A stretch of DNA of 64,000 nucleotides, from positions 1,736,001 through 1,800,000 of the forward strand of contig JBBELK010000096.1 in NCBI GenBank assembly GCA_037783545.1, read 5' to 3'. Positions 1 to 12,935 of the stretch are shown piece after piece (the first letter of the stretch is position 1; the number at the start of each line of letters is the position of its first letter). Origin of the DNA: Henricia sp. BOLD:AAB3569. Taxonomy: Eukaryota > Echinodermata > Asteroidea > Spinulosida > Echinasteridae. The notes below the pieces were generated by a model. It was not told the DNA's origin, ran no database searches, and was given only the letters and a program-made list of their open reading frames with translations. Both the position numbers and the translations under genes were made by a program.

Positions 1-1998
1 CACGCCCCAGTTTGGGACGGGAATTTGGTCAAAGTGTAGTCCAAACGTCGGCAAATTTGGAGGTCGAAAAATTTTCCGACGAACTTCACATTTTGCATGC
101 TCCAAACACTCTATATTGCGCACTTGTCCTAAACAATTGACAGACTTTCGCCGGGAAATGGCAGAGAAATTTCAGAGTTTAGGGAAAACTGGGTTGGGGC
201 TTCCTGACTGCTCTCGCAAACCGTGGCTGTCTGTTCACTCCTCTTTGGTGTACTCCTGACTCGTGCGCATGCTCAGTCCTTCGGACTGTTGTTGACACGC
301 CCCAGTTTGGGACGGGAATTTGGTCAAAGTGTAGTCCAAACGTCGGCAAATTTGGAGGTCAAAAAATTTTTCGACGAACTTCAAATTTTGCATGCTCCAA
401 ACACTCTATATTGCGCACTTGTCCTAAAAAATTGACAGACTTTTCGCCGGGAAATGGCAGAGAAATTTCAGAGTTTAGGGAAAACTCGGTTGGGGCTTCC
501 TGACTGCTCCCGCAAACCGTGGCTGTCTGAACACTCCTCTTTGGTGTACTCCTGACTCGTGCGCATGCTCAGTCCTTCGGACTGTCGTTGACACGGCCCA
601 GTTTGGGACGGGAATTTGGTCAAAGTGTGGTCCAAACGTCGGCAAATTTGGAGGTCAAAAAATTTTCCGACGAACTTCAAATTTTGCATGCTCCAAACAC
701 TCTATATTGCGCACTTGTCCTAAAAAATTGACAGACTTTTCGCCGGGAAATGGCAGAGAAATTTCAGAGTTTAGGGAAAACTGGGTTGGGGCTTCCTGAC
801 TGCTCCCGCAAACCTTGGCTGTCTGTACACTCCTCTTTGGTGTACTCCTGACTCGTGCGCATGCTCAGTCCTTCGGACTGTCGTTGACACGGCCCAGTTT
901 GGGACGGGAATTTGGTCAAAGTGTGGTCCAAACGTCGGCAAATTTGGAGGTCGAGAAATTTTCTGACGAACTTCAAATTTTGCATGCTCTAAACACTGTA
1001 TATTGCGCACTTGTCCTAAAAAATTGACAGACTTTCGCCTGGAAATGGCAGAGAAAATTCAGAGTTTAGGGAAAACTAGGTTGGGGCTTCCTGACTGCTC
1101 CCGCAAACCTTGGCTGTCTGTACACTCCTCTTTGGTGTACTCCTGACTCGTGCGCATGCTCAGTCCTTCGGACTGTCGTTGACACGGCCCAGTTTGGGAC
1201 GGGAATTTGGTCAAAGTGTGGTCCAAACGTCGGCAAATTTGGAGGTCGAGAAATTTTCTGACGAACTTCAAATTTTGCATGCTCCAAACACTCTATATTG
1301 CGCACTTGTCCTAAAAAATTGACAGACTTTTCGCCGGGAAATGGCAGAGAAATTTCAGAGTTTAGGGAAAACTCGGTTGGGGCTTCCTGACTGCTCCCGC
1401 AAACCGTGGCTGTCTGAACACTCCTCTTTGGTGTACTCCTGACTCGTGCGCATGCTCAGTCCTTCGGACTGTCGTTGACACGGCCCAGTTTGGGACGTGA
1501 ATTTGGTCAAAGTGTGGTCCAAACGTCGGCAAATTTGGAGGTCGAAACATTTTCCGACGAACTTCAAATTGTGCATGCTCCAAACACTCTATATTGCGCA
1601 CTTGTCCTAAAAAATGTACAGACTTTCGCCGGGAAAAGGCAGAGAAATTTCAGAGTTTAGGGAAAACTAGGTTGGGGCTTCCTGACTGCTCCCGCAAACC
1701 GTGGCTGTATGTACACTCCTCTTTGGTGTACTCCTGACTCGTGCGCATGCTCAGTCCTTCGGACTGTCGTTGACACGCCCCAGTTTGGGACGGGAATTTG
1801 TTCAAAGTGTAGTCCAAACGTCGGCAAATTTGGAGGTCAAACAATTTTTTTCGACGAACTTCAAATTTTGCATGCTCCAAACACTCTATATTGCGCACTT
1901 GTCCTAAAAAATTGACAGACTTTTCGCCGGGAAATGGCAGAGAAATTTCAGAGTTTAGGGAAAACTGGGTTGGGGCTTCCTGACTGCTCCCGCAAACC
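1..1998 (+). repeat. HOR cycle 1: F-A-B-C-D-B'-E (7-mer, first monomer partial)
   Basis: Monomer types are told apart by shared variants: F has cttcacatttt and ctaaacaattg; A has ctgttcactcc and ctgttgttgac; B has ctgaacactcc; C and D have ccttggctg, with ctctaaacactgta in C; E has atttgttcaaag and a long T run. This cycle lacks H, G and I. The B' copy near 1405 carries gggacgtgaat and aaacattttcc and is followed by a gtacag/aaaagg junction. Confidence 0.85.
274..288. other. Hairpin motif present in every monomer (first example)
   Basis: The 15-base sequence cagtccttcggactg is a perfect inverted repeat: a 6-bp stem around a ttc loop. It occurs once per monomer across both arrays and is kept in all shortened monomers. 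Only a few copies vary, for example cagcccttcgg near 46550 and 48597, cagtcattcgg near 26886 and 52587, and an insertion giving cttcggagactg near 46256. A role in RNA folding, protein binding or recombination is possible but not shown. Confidence 0.8.
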
Positions 1999-3771
1999 GT
2001 GGCTGTCTGTACACTCCTCTTTGGTGTACTCCTGACTCGTGCGCATGCTCAGTCCTTCGGACTGTCGTTGACACGCCCCAGTTTGGGACGGGAATTTGGT
2101 CAAAGTGTAGTCCAAACGTCGGCAAATTTGGAGGTCGAAAAATTTTCCGACGAACTTCACATTTTGCATGCTCCAAACACTCTATATTGCGCACTTGTCC
2201 TAAACAATTGACAGACTTTCGCCGGGAAATGGCAGAGAAATTTCAGAGTTTAGGGAAAACTGGGTTGGGGCTTCCTGACTGCTCTCGCAAACCGTGGCTG
2301 TCTGTTCACTCCTCTTTGGTGTACTCCTGACTCGTGCGCATGCTCAGTCCTTCGGACTGTTGTTGACACGCCCCAGTTTGGGACGGGAATTTGGTCAAAG
2401 TGTAGTCCAAACGTCGGCAAATTTGGAGGTCAAAAAATTTTTCGACGAACTTCAAATTTTGCATGCTCCAAACACTCTATATTGCGCACTTGTCCTAAAA
2501 AATTGACAGACTTTTCGCCGGGAAATGGCAGAGAAATTTCAGAGTTTAGGGAAAACTCGGTTGGGGCTTCCTGACTGCTCCCGCAAACCGTGGCTGTCTG
2601 AACACTCCTCTTTGGTGTACTCCTGACTCGTGCGCATGCTCAGTCCTTCGGACTGTCGTTGACACGGCCCAGTTTGGGACGGGAATTTGGTCAAAGTGTG
2701 GTCCAAACGTCGGCAAATTTGGAGGTCAAAAAATTTTCCGACGAACTTCAAATTTTGCATGCTCCAAACACTCTATATTGCGCACTTGTCCTAAAAAATT
2801 GACAGACTTTTCGCCGGGAAATGGCAGAGAAATTTCAGAGTTTAGGGAAAACTGGGTTGGGGCTTCCTGACTGCTCCCGCAAACCTTGGCTGTCTGTACA
2901 CTCCTCTTTGGTGTACTCCTGACTCGTGCGCATGCTCAGTCCTTCGGACTGTCGTTGACACGGCCCAGTTTGGGACGGGAATTTGGTCAAAGTGTGGTCC
3001 AAACGTCGGCAAATTTGGAGGTCGAGAAATTTTCTGACGAACTTCAAATTTTGCATGCTCTAAACACTGTATATTGCGCACTTGTCCTAAAAAATTGACA
3101 GACTTTCGCCTGGAAATGTCAGAGAAAATTCAGAGTTTAGGGAAAACTAGGTTGGGGCTTCCTGACTGCTCCCGCAAACCTTGGCTGTCTGTACACTCCT
3201 CTTTGGTGTACTCCTGACTCGTGCGCATGCTCAGTCCTTCGGACTGTCGTTGACACGGCCCAGTTTGGGACGGGAATTTGGTCAAAGTGTGGTCCAAACG
3301 TCGGCAAATTTGGAGGTCGAGAAATTTTCTGACGAACTTCAAATTTTGCATGCTCCAAACACTCTATATTGCGCACTTGTCCTAACAAATTGACAGACTT
3401 TCGCCTGGAAATGGCAGAGAAAATTCAGAGTTTAGGGAAAACTGGGTTGGGGCTTCCTGACTGCTCCCGCAAACCGTGGCTGTCTGTACACTCCTCTTTG
3501 GTGTACTCCTGACTCGTGCGCATGCTCAGTCCTTCGGACTGTCGTTGACAATGCCCAGTTTGGGACGGGAATTTGGTCAAAGTGTAGTCCAAACGTCGGC
3601 AAATTTGGAGGTCAAAAAATTTTCCGACGAACTTCAAATTTTGCATGCTCCAAACACTCTATATTGCGCACTTGTCCTAAAAAATTGACAGACTTTTCGC
3701 CGGGAAATGGCAGAGAAATTTCAGAGTTTAGGGAAAACTGGGTTGGGGCTTCCTGACTGCTCCCGCAAACC
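1999..3771 (+). repeat. HOR cycle 2: F-A-B-C-D-G (6-mer)
   Basis: Six monomers spanning 1773 bp. It contains the D-to-G junction with cctaacaaattg and the G marker gacaatgccc, then returns directly to F, skipping I and E. H is also missing between B and C. Confidence 0.85.
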
Positions 3772-6433
3772 GTGGCTGTCTGTACACTCCTCTTTGGTGT
3801 ACTCCTGACTCGTGCGCATGCTCAGTCCTTCGGACTGTCGTTGACACGCCCCAGTTTGGGACGGGAATTTGGTCAAAGTGTAGTCCAAACGTCGGCAAAT
3901 TTGGAGGTCGAAAAATTTTCCGACGAACTTCACATTTTGCATGCTCCAAACACTCTATATTGCGCACTTGTCCTAAACAATTGACAGACTTTTCGCCGGG
4001 AAATGGCAGAGAAATTTCAGAGTTTAGGGAAAACTGGGTTGGGGCTTCCTGACTGCTCTCGCAAACCGTGGCTGTCTGTTCACTCCTCTTTGGTGTACTC
4101 CTGACTCGTGCGCATGCTCAGTCCTTCGGACTGTCGTTGACACGGCCCAGTTTGGGACGGGAATTTGGTCAAAGTGTGGTCCAAACGTCGGCAAATTTGG
4201 AGGTCAAAAAATTTTCCGACGAACTTCAAATTTTGCATGCTCCAAACACTCTATATTGCGCACTTGTCCTAAAAAATTGACAGACTTTTCGCCGGGAAAT
4301 GGCAGAGAAATTTCAGAGTTTAGGGAAAACTGGGTTGGGGCTTCCTGACTGCTCCCGCAAACCGTGGCTGTCTGTACACTCCTCTTTGGTGTACTCCTGA
4401 CTCGTGCGCATGCTCAGTCCTTCGGACTGTCGTTGACACGGCCCAGTTTGGGACGGGAATTTGGTCAAAGTGTGGTCCAAACGTCGGCAAATTTGGAGGT
4501 CGAGAAATTTTCCGACGAACTTCAAATTTTGCATGCTCCAAACACTCTATATTGCGCACTTGTCCTAAAAAATGTACAGACTTTCGCCGGGAAAAGGCAG
4601 AGAAATTTCAGAGTTTAGGGAAAACTGGGTTGGGGCTTCCTGACTGCTCCCGCAAACCTTGGCTGTCTGTACACTCCTCTTTGGTGTACTCCTGACTCGT
4701 GCGCATGCTCAGTCCTTCGGACTGTCGTTGACACGGCCCAGTTTGGGACGGGAATTTGGTCAAAGTGTGGTCCAAACGTCGGCAAATTTGGAGGTCGAGA
4801 AATTTTCTGACGAACTTCAAATTTTGCATGCTCTAAACACTGTATATTGCGCACTTGTCCTAAAAAATTGACAGACTTTCGCCTGGAAATGGCAGAGAAA
4901 ATTCAGAGTTTAGGGAAAACTAGGTTGGGGCTTCCTGACTGCTCCCGCAAACCTTGGCTGTCTGTACACTCCTCTTTGGTGTACTCCTGACTCGTGCGCA
5001 TGCTCAGTCCTTCGGACTGTCGTTGACACGGCCCAGTTTGGGACGGGAATTTGGTCAAAGTGTGGTCCAAACGTCGGCAAATTTGGAGGTCGAGAAATTT
5101 TCTGACGAACTTCAAATTTTGCATGCTCCAAACACTCTATATTGCGCACTTGTCCTAACAAATTGACAGACTTTCGCCTGGAAATGGCAGAGAAAATTCA
5201 GAGTTTAGGGAAAACTGGGTTGGGGCTTCCTGACTGCTCCCGCAAACCGTGGCTGTCTGTACACTCCTCTTTGGTGTACTCCTGACTCGTGCGCATGCTC
5301 AGTCCTTCGGACTGTCGTTGACAATGCCCAGTTTGGGACGGGAATTTGGTCAAAGTGTAGTCCAAACGTCGGCAAATTTGGAGGTCAAAAAATTTTTCGA
5401 CGAACTTCAAATTTTGCATGCTCCAAACACTCTATATTGCGCACTTGTCCTAAAAAATTGACAGACTTTTCGCCGGGAAATGGCAGAGAAATTTCAGAGT
5501 TTAGGGAAAACTCGGTTGGGGCTTCCTGACTGCTCCCGCAAACCGTGGCTGTCTGAACACTCCTCTTTGGTGTACTCCTGACTCGTGCGCATGCTCAGTC
5601 CTTCGGACTGTCGTTGACACGGCCCAGTTTGGGACGGGAATTTGGTCAAAGTGTGGTCCAAACGTCGGCAAATTTGGAGGTCAAAAAATTTTCCGACGAA
5701 CTTCAAATTTTGCATGCTCCAAACACTCTATATTGCGCACTTGTCCTAAAAAATTGACAGACTTTTCGCCGGGAAATGGCAGAGAAATTTCAGAGTTTAG
5801 GGAAAACTGGGTTGGGGCTTCCTGACTGCTCCCGCAAACCGTGGCTGTCTGTACACTCCTCTTTGGTGTACTCCTGACTCGTGCGCATGCTCAGTCCTTC
5901 GGACTGTCGTTGACACGCCCCAGTTTGGGACGGGAATTTGGTCAAAGTGTAGTCCAAACGTCGGCAAATTTGGAGGTCGAAAAATTTTCCGATGAACTTC
6001 AAATTTTGCATGCTCCAAACACTCTATATTGCGCACTTGTCCTAAAAAATTGACAGACTTTCGCCGGGAAATGGCAGAGAAATTTCAGAGTTTAGGGAAA
6101 ACTAGGTTGGGGCTTCCTGACTGCTCCCGCAAACCGTGGCTGTCTGTACACTCCTCTTTGGTGTACTCCTGACTCGTGCGCATGCTCAGTCCTTCGGACT
6201 GTCGTTGACACGCCCCAGTTTGGGACGGGAATTTGTTCAAAGTGTAGTCCAAACGTCGGCAAATTTGGAGGTCAAACAATTTTTTTCGACGAACTTCAAA
6301 TTTTGCATGCTCCAAACAATCTATATTGCGCACTTGTCCTAACAAATTGACAGACTTTTCGCCGGGAAATGGCAGAGAAATTTCAGAGTTTAGGGAAAAC
6401 TGGGTTGGGGCTTCCTGACTGCTCCCGCAAACC
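3772..6433 (+). repeat. HOR cycle 3: F-A/B-H-C-D-G/A-B-I-E (9-mer with two mosaics)
   Basis: Nine monomers over 2662 bp, but not in canonical order. The copy at 4068 begins as type A (ctgttcactcc) and ends as type B (ggcccag, gtggtcc, cttttccgac-like end) before H. The copy at 5249 begins as G (gacaatgccc) and ends as A (aaaaaatttttcgac), and is correctly followed by B. Both look like crossover monomers. Confidence 0.85.
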
Positions 6434-8206
6434 GTGGCTGTCTGTACACTCCTCTTTGGTGTACTCCTGACTCGTGCGCATGCTCAGTCCTTCGGACTGT
6501 CGTTGACACGCCCCAGTTTGGGACGGGAATTTGGTCAAAGTGTAGTCCAAACGTCGGCAAATTTGGAGGTCGAAAAATTTTCCGACGAACTTCACATTTT
6601 GCATGCTCCAAACACTCTATATTGCGCACTTGTCCTAAACAATTGACAGACTTTCGCCGGGAAATGGCAGAGAAATTTCAGAGTTTAGGGAAAACTGGGT
6701 TGGGGCTTCCTGACTGCTCTCGCAAACCGTGGCTGTCTGTTCACTCCTCTTTGGTGTACTCCTGACTCGTGCGCATGCTCAGTCCTTCGGACTGTTGTTG
6801 ACACGCCCCAGTTTGGGACGGGAATTTGGTCAAAGTGTAGTCCAAACGTCGGCAAATTTGGAGGTCAAAAAAAATTTCGACGAACTTCAAATTTTGCATG
6901 CTCCAAACACTCTATATTGCGCACTTGTCCTAAAAAATTGACAGACTTTTCGCCGGGAAATGGCAGAGAAATTTCAGAGTTTAGGGAAAACTCGGTTGGG
7001 GCTTCCTGACTGCTCCCGCAAACCGTGGCTGTCTGAACACTCCTCTTTGGTGTACTCCTGACTCGTGCGCATGCTCAGTCCTTCGGACTGTCGTTGACAC
7101 GGCCCAGTTTGGGACGGGAATTTGGTCAAAGTGTGGTCCAAACGTCGGCAAATTTGGAGGTCAAAAAATTTTCCGACGAACTTCAAATTTTGCATGCTCC
7201 AAACACTCTATATTGCGCACTTGTCCTAAAAAATTGACAGACTTTTCGCCGGGAAATGGCAGAGAAATTTCAGAGTTTAGGGAAAACTGGGTTGGGGCTT
7301 CCTGACTGCTCCCGTAAACCGTGGCTGTCTGTACACTCCTCTTTGGTGTACTCCTGACTCGTGCGCATGCTCAGTCCTTCGGACTGTCGTTGACACGGCC
7401 CAGTTTGGGACGGGAATTTGGTCAAAGTGTGGTCCAAACGTCGGCAAATTTGGAGGTCGAGAAATTTTCCGACGAACTTCAAATTTTGCATGCTCCAAAC
7501 ACTCTATATTGCGCACTTGTCCTAAAAAATGTACAGACTTTCGCTGGGAAAAGGCAGAGAAATTTCAGAGTTTAGGGAAAACTGGGTTGGGGCTTCCTGA
7601 CTGCTCCCGCAAACCTTGGCTGTCTGTACACTCCTCTTTGGTGTACTCCTGACTCGTGCGCATGCTCAGTCCTTCGGACTGTCGTTGACACGGCCCAGTT
7701 TGGGACGGGAATTTGGTCAAAGTGTGGTCCAAACGTCGGCAAATTTGGAGGTCGAGAAATTTTCTGACGAACTTCAAATTTTGCATGCTCTAAACACTGT
7801 ATATTGCGCACTTGTCCTAAAAAATTGACAGACTTTCGCCTGGAAATGGCAGAGAAAATTCAGAGTTTAGGGAAAACTAGGTTGGGGCTTCCTGACTGCT
7901 CCCGCAAACCTTGGCTGTCTGTACACTCCTCTTTGGTGTACTCCTGACTCGTGCGCATGCTCAGTCCTTCGGACTGTCGTTCACACGGCCCAGTTTGGGA
8001 CGGGAATTTGGTCAAAGTGTGGTCCAAACGTCGGCAAATTTGGAGGTCGAGAAATTTTCTGACGAACTTCAAATTTTGCATGCTCCAAACACTCTATATT
8101 GCGCACTTGTCCTAAAAAATTGACAGACTTTTCGCCGGGAAATGGCAGAGAAATTTCAGAGTTTAGGGAAAACTCGGTTGGGGCTTCCTGACTGCTCCCG
8201 CAAACC
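6434..8206 (+). repeat. HOR cycle 4: F-A-B-H-C-D (6-mer)
   Basis: Six monomers over 1773 bp. The last D does not carry its usual aacaaattg end but an A-like end and the aaaactcgg lead-in typical of B, then runs into F. G, I and E are missing. Confidence 0.85.
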
Positions 8207-10867
8207 GTGGCTGTCTGTACACTCCTCTTTGGTGTACTCCTGACTCGTGCGCATGCTCAGTCCTTCGGACTGTCGTTGACACGCCCCAGTTTGGGACGGG
8301 AATTTGGTCAAAGTGTAGTCCAAACGTCGGCAAATTTGGAGGTCGAAAAATTTTCCGACGAACTTCACATTTTGCATGCTCCAAACACTCTATATTGCGC
8401 ACTTGTCCTAAACAATTGACAGACTTTCGCCGGGAAATGGCAGAGAAATTTCAGAGTTTAGGGAAAACTGGGTTGGGGCTTCCTGACTGCTCTCGCAAAC
8501 CGTGGCTGTCTGTTCACTCCTCTTTGGTGTACTCCTGACTCGTGCGCATGCTCAGTCCTTCGGACTGTTGTTGACACGCCCCAGTTTGGGACGGGAATTT
8601 GGTCAAAGTGTAGTCCAAACGTCGGCAAATTTGGAGGTCAAAAAATTGTTCGACGAACTTCAAATTTTGCATGCTCCAAACACTCTATATTGCGCACTTG
8701 TCCTAAAAAATTGACAGACTTTTCGCCGGGAAATGGCAGAGAAATTTCAGAGTTTAGGGAAAACTCGGTTGGGGCTTCCTGACTGCTCCCGCAAACCGTG
8801 GCTGTCTGAACACTCCTCTTTGGTGTACTCCTGACTCGTGCGCATGCTCAGTCCTTCGGACTGTCGTTGACACGGCCCAGTTTGGGACGGGAATTTGGTC
8901 AAAGTGTGGTCCAAACGTCGGCAAATTTGGAGGTCAAAAAATTTTCCGACGAACTTCAAATTTTGCATGCTCCAAACACTCTATATTGCGCACTTGTCCT
9001 AAAAAATTGACAGACTTTTCGCCGGGAAATGGCAGAGAAATTTCAGAGTTTAGGGAAAACTGGGTTGGGGCTTCCTGACTGCTCCCGCAAACCGTGGCTG
9101 TCTGTACACTCCTCTTTGGTGTACTCCTGACTCGTGCGCATGCTCAGTCCTTCGGACTGTCGTTGACACGGCCCAGTTTGGGACGGGAATTTGGTCAAAG
9201 TGTGGTCCAAACGTCGGCAAATTTGGAGGTCGAGAAATTTTCCGACGAACTTCAAATTTTGCATGCTCCAAACACTCTATATTGCGCACTTGTCCTAAAA
9301 AATGTACAGACTTTCGCCGGGAAAAGGCAGAGAAATTTCAGAGTTTAGGGAAAACTGGGTTGGGGCTTCCTGACTGCTCCCGCAAACCTTGGCTGTCTGT
9401 ACACTCCTCTTTGGTGTACTCCTGACTCGTGCGCATGCTCAGTCCTTCGGACTGTCGTTGACACGGCCCAGTTTGGGACGGGAATTTGGTCAAAGTGTGG
9501 TCCAAACGTCGGCAAATTTGGAGGTCGAGAAATTTTCTGACGAACTTCAAATTTTGCATGCTCTAAACACTGTATATTGCGCACTTGTCGTAAAAAATTG
9601 ACAGACTTTCGCCTGGAAATGGCAGAGAAAATTCAGAGTTTAGGGAAAACTAGGTTGGGGCTTCCTGACTGCTCCCGCAAACCTTGGCTGTCTGTACACT
9701 CCTCTTTGGTGTACTCCTGACTCGTGCGCATGCTCAGTCCTTCGGACTGTCGTTGACACGGCCCAGTTTGGGACGGGAATTTGGTCAAAGTGTGGTCCAA
9801 ACGTCGGCAAATTTGGAGGTCGAGAAATTTTCTGACGAACTTCAAATTTTGCATGCTCCAAACACTCTATATTGCGCACTTGTCCTAACAAATTGACAGA
9901 CTTTCGCCTGGAAATGGCAGAGAAAATTCAGAGTTTAGGGAAAACTGGGTTGGGGCTTCCTGACTGCTCCCGCAAACCGTGGCTGTCTGTACACTCCTCT
10001 TTGGTGTACTCCTGACTCGTGCGCATGCTCAGTCCTTCGGACTGTCGTTGACAATGCCCAGTTTGGGACGGGAATTTGGTCAAAGTGTAGTCCAAACGTC
10101 GGCAAATTTGGAGGTCAAAAAATTTTCCGACGAACTTCAAATTTTGCATGCTCCAAACACTCTATATTGCGCACTTGTCCTAAAAAATTGACAGACTTTT
10201 CGCCCGGAAATGGCAGAGAAATTTCAGAGTTTAGGGAAAACTGGGTTGGGGCTTCCTGACTGCTCCCGCAAACCGTGGCTGTCTGTACACTCCTCTTTGG
10301 TGTACTCCTGACTCGTGCGCATGCTCAGTCCTTCGGACTGTCGTTGACACGCCCCAGTTTGGGACGGGAATTTGGTCAAAGTGTAGTCCAAACGTCGGCA
10401 AATTTGGAGGTCGAAAAATTTTCCGACGAACTTCAAATTTTGCATGCTCCAAACACTCTATATTGCGCACTTGTCCTAAAAAATTGACAGACTTTCGCCG
10501 GGAAATGGCAGAGAAATTTCAGAGTTTAGGGAAAACTAGGTTGGGGCTTCCTGACTGCTCCCGCAAACCGTGGCTGTCTGTACACTCCTCTTTGGTGTAC
10601 TCCTGACTCGTGCGCATGCTCAGTCCTTCGGACTGTCGTTGACACGCCCCAGTTTGGGACGGGAATTTGTTCAAAGTGTAGTCCAAACGTCGGCAAATTT
10701 GGAGGTCAAACAATTTTTTTCGACGAACTTCAAATTTTGCATGCTCCAAACACTCTATATTGCGCACTTGTCCTAAAAAATTGACAGACTTTTCGCCGGG
10801 AAATGGCAGAGAAATTTCAGAGTTTAGGGAAAACTGGGTTGGGGCTTCCTGACTGCTCCCGCAAACC
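8207..10867 (+). repeat. HOR cycle 5: canonical F-A-B-H-C-D-G-I-E (9-mer)
   Basis: All nine monomer types appear once in the reference order over 2661 bp, with starts at 8207, 8502, 8798, 9094, 9389, 9684, 9979, 10275 and 10570. H is marked by aaaaaatgtacag and aaaaggcagag. It is almost identical to 12936-15597 apart from scattered single-base differences, whereas neighbouring monomers inside the cycle differ at many sites. That contrast is the signature of a higher-order repeat. Confidence 0.92.
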
Positions 10868-12935
10868 GTGGCTGTCTGTACACTCCTCTTTGGTGTACTC
10901 CTGACTCGTGCGCATGCTCAGTCCTTCGGACTGTCGTTGACACGCCCCAGTTTGGGACGGGAATTTGGTCAAAGTGTAGTCCAAACGTCGGCAAATTTGG
11001 AGGTCGAAAAATTTTACGACGAACTTCACATTTTGCATGCTCCAAACACTCTATATTGCGCACTTGTCCTAAACAATTGACAGACTTTCGCCGGGAAATG
11101 GCAGAGAAATTTCAGAGTTTAGGGAAAACTGGGTTGGGGCTTCCTGACTGCTCTCGCAAACCGTGGCTGTCTGTTCACTCCTCTTTGGTGTACTCCTGAC
11201 TCGTGCGCATGCTCAGTCCTTCGGACTGTTGTTGACACGCCCCAGTTTGGGACGGGAATTTGGTCAAAGTGTAGTCCAAACGTCGGCAAATTTGGAGGTC
11301 AAAAAATTTTTCGACGAACTTCAAATTTTGCATGCTCCAAACACTCTATATTGCGCACTTGTCCTAAAAAATTGACAGACTTTTCGCCGGGAAATGGCAG
11401 AGAAATTTCAGAGTTTAGGGAAAACTCGGTTGGGGCTTCCTGACTGCTCCCGCAAACCGTGGCTGTCTGAACACTCCTCTTTGGTGTACTCCTGACTCGT
11501 GCGCATGCTCAGTCCTTCGGACTGTCGTTGACACGGCCCAGTTTGGGACGGGAATTTGGTCAAAGTATGGTCCAAACGTCGGCAAATTTGGAGGTCAAAA
11601 AATTTTCCGACGAACTTCAAATTTTGCATGCTCCAAACACTCTATATTGCGCACTTGTCCTAAAAAATTGACAGACTTTTCGCCGGGAAATGGCAGAGAA
11701 ATTTCAGAGTTTAGGGAAAACTGGGTTGGGGCTTCCTGACTGCTCCCGCAAACCGTGGCTGTCTGTACACTCCTCTTTGGTGTACTCCTGACTCGTGCGC
11801 ATGCTCAGTCCTTCGGACTGTCGTTGACACGGCCCAGTTTGGGACGGGAATTTGGTCAAAGTGTGGTCCAAACGTCGGCAAATTTGGAGGTCGAGAAATT
11901 TTCCGACGAACTTCAAATTTTGCATGCTCCAAACACTCTATATTGCGCACTTGTCCTAAAAAATGTACAGACTTTCGCCGGGAAAAGGCAGAGAAATTTC
12001 AGAGTTTAGGGAAAACTGGGTTGGGGCTTCCTGACTGCTCCCGCAAACCTTGGCTGTCTGTACACTCCTCTTTGGTGTACTCCTGACTCGTGCGCATGCT
12101 CAGTCCTTCGGACTGTCGTTGACACGGCCCAGTTTGGGACGGGAATTTGGTCAAAGTGTGGTCCAAACGTCGGCAAATTTGGAGGTCGAGAAATTTTCTG
12201 ACGAACTTCAAATTTTGCATGCTCTAAACACTGTATATTGCGCACTTGTCCTAAAAAATTGACAGACTTTCGCCTGGAAATGGCAGAGAAAATTCAGAGT
12301 TTAGGGAAAACTAGGTTGGGGCTTCCTGACTGCTCCCGCAAACCTTGGCTGTCTGTACACTCCTCTTTGGTGTACTCCTGACTCGTGCGCATGCTCAGTC
12401 CTTCGGACTGTCGTTGACACGGCCCAGTTTGGGACGGGAATTTGGTCAAAGTGTGGTCCAAACGTCGGCAAATTTGGAGGTCGAGAAATTTTCTGACGAA
12501 CTTCAAATTTTGCATGCTCCAAACACTCTATATTGCGCACTTGTCCTAACAAATTGACAGACTTTCGCCTGGAAATGGCAGAGAAAATTCAGAGTTTAGG
12601 GAAAACTGGGTTGGGGCTTCCTGACTGCTCCCGCAAACCGTGGCTGTCTGTACACTCCTCTTTGGTGTACTCCTGACTCGTGCGCATGCTCAGTCCTTCG
12701 GACTGTCGTTGACAATGCCCAGTTTGGGACGGGAATTTGGTCAAAGTGTAGTCCAAACGTCGGCAAATTTGGAGGTCAAAAAATTTTCCGACGAACTTCA
12801 AATTTTGCATGCTCCAAACACTCTATATTGCGCACTTGTCCTAAAAAATTGACAGACTTTTCGCCGGGAAATGGCAGAGAAATTTCAGAGTTTAGGGAAA
12901 ACTGGGTTGGGGCTTCCTGACTGCTCCCGCAAACC
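10868..12935 (+). repeat. HOR cycle 6: F-A-B-H-C-D-G (7-mer)
   Basis: Seven monomers over 2068 bp; I and E are missing and G leads directly into F. Confidence 0.88.
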
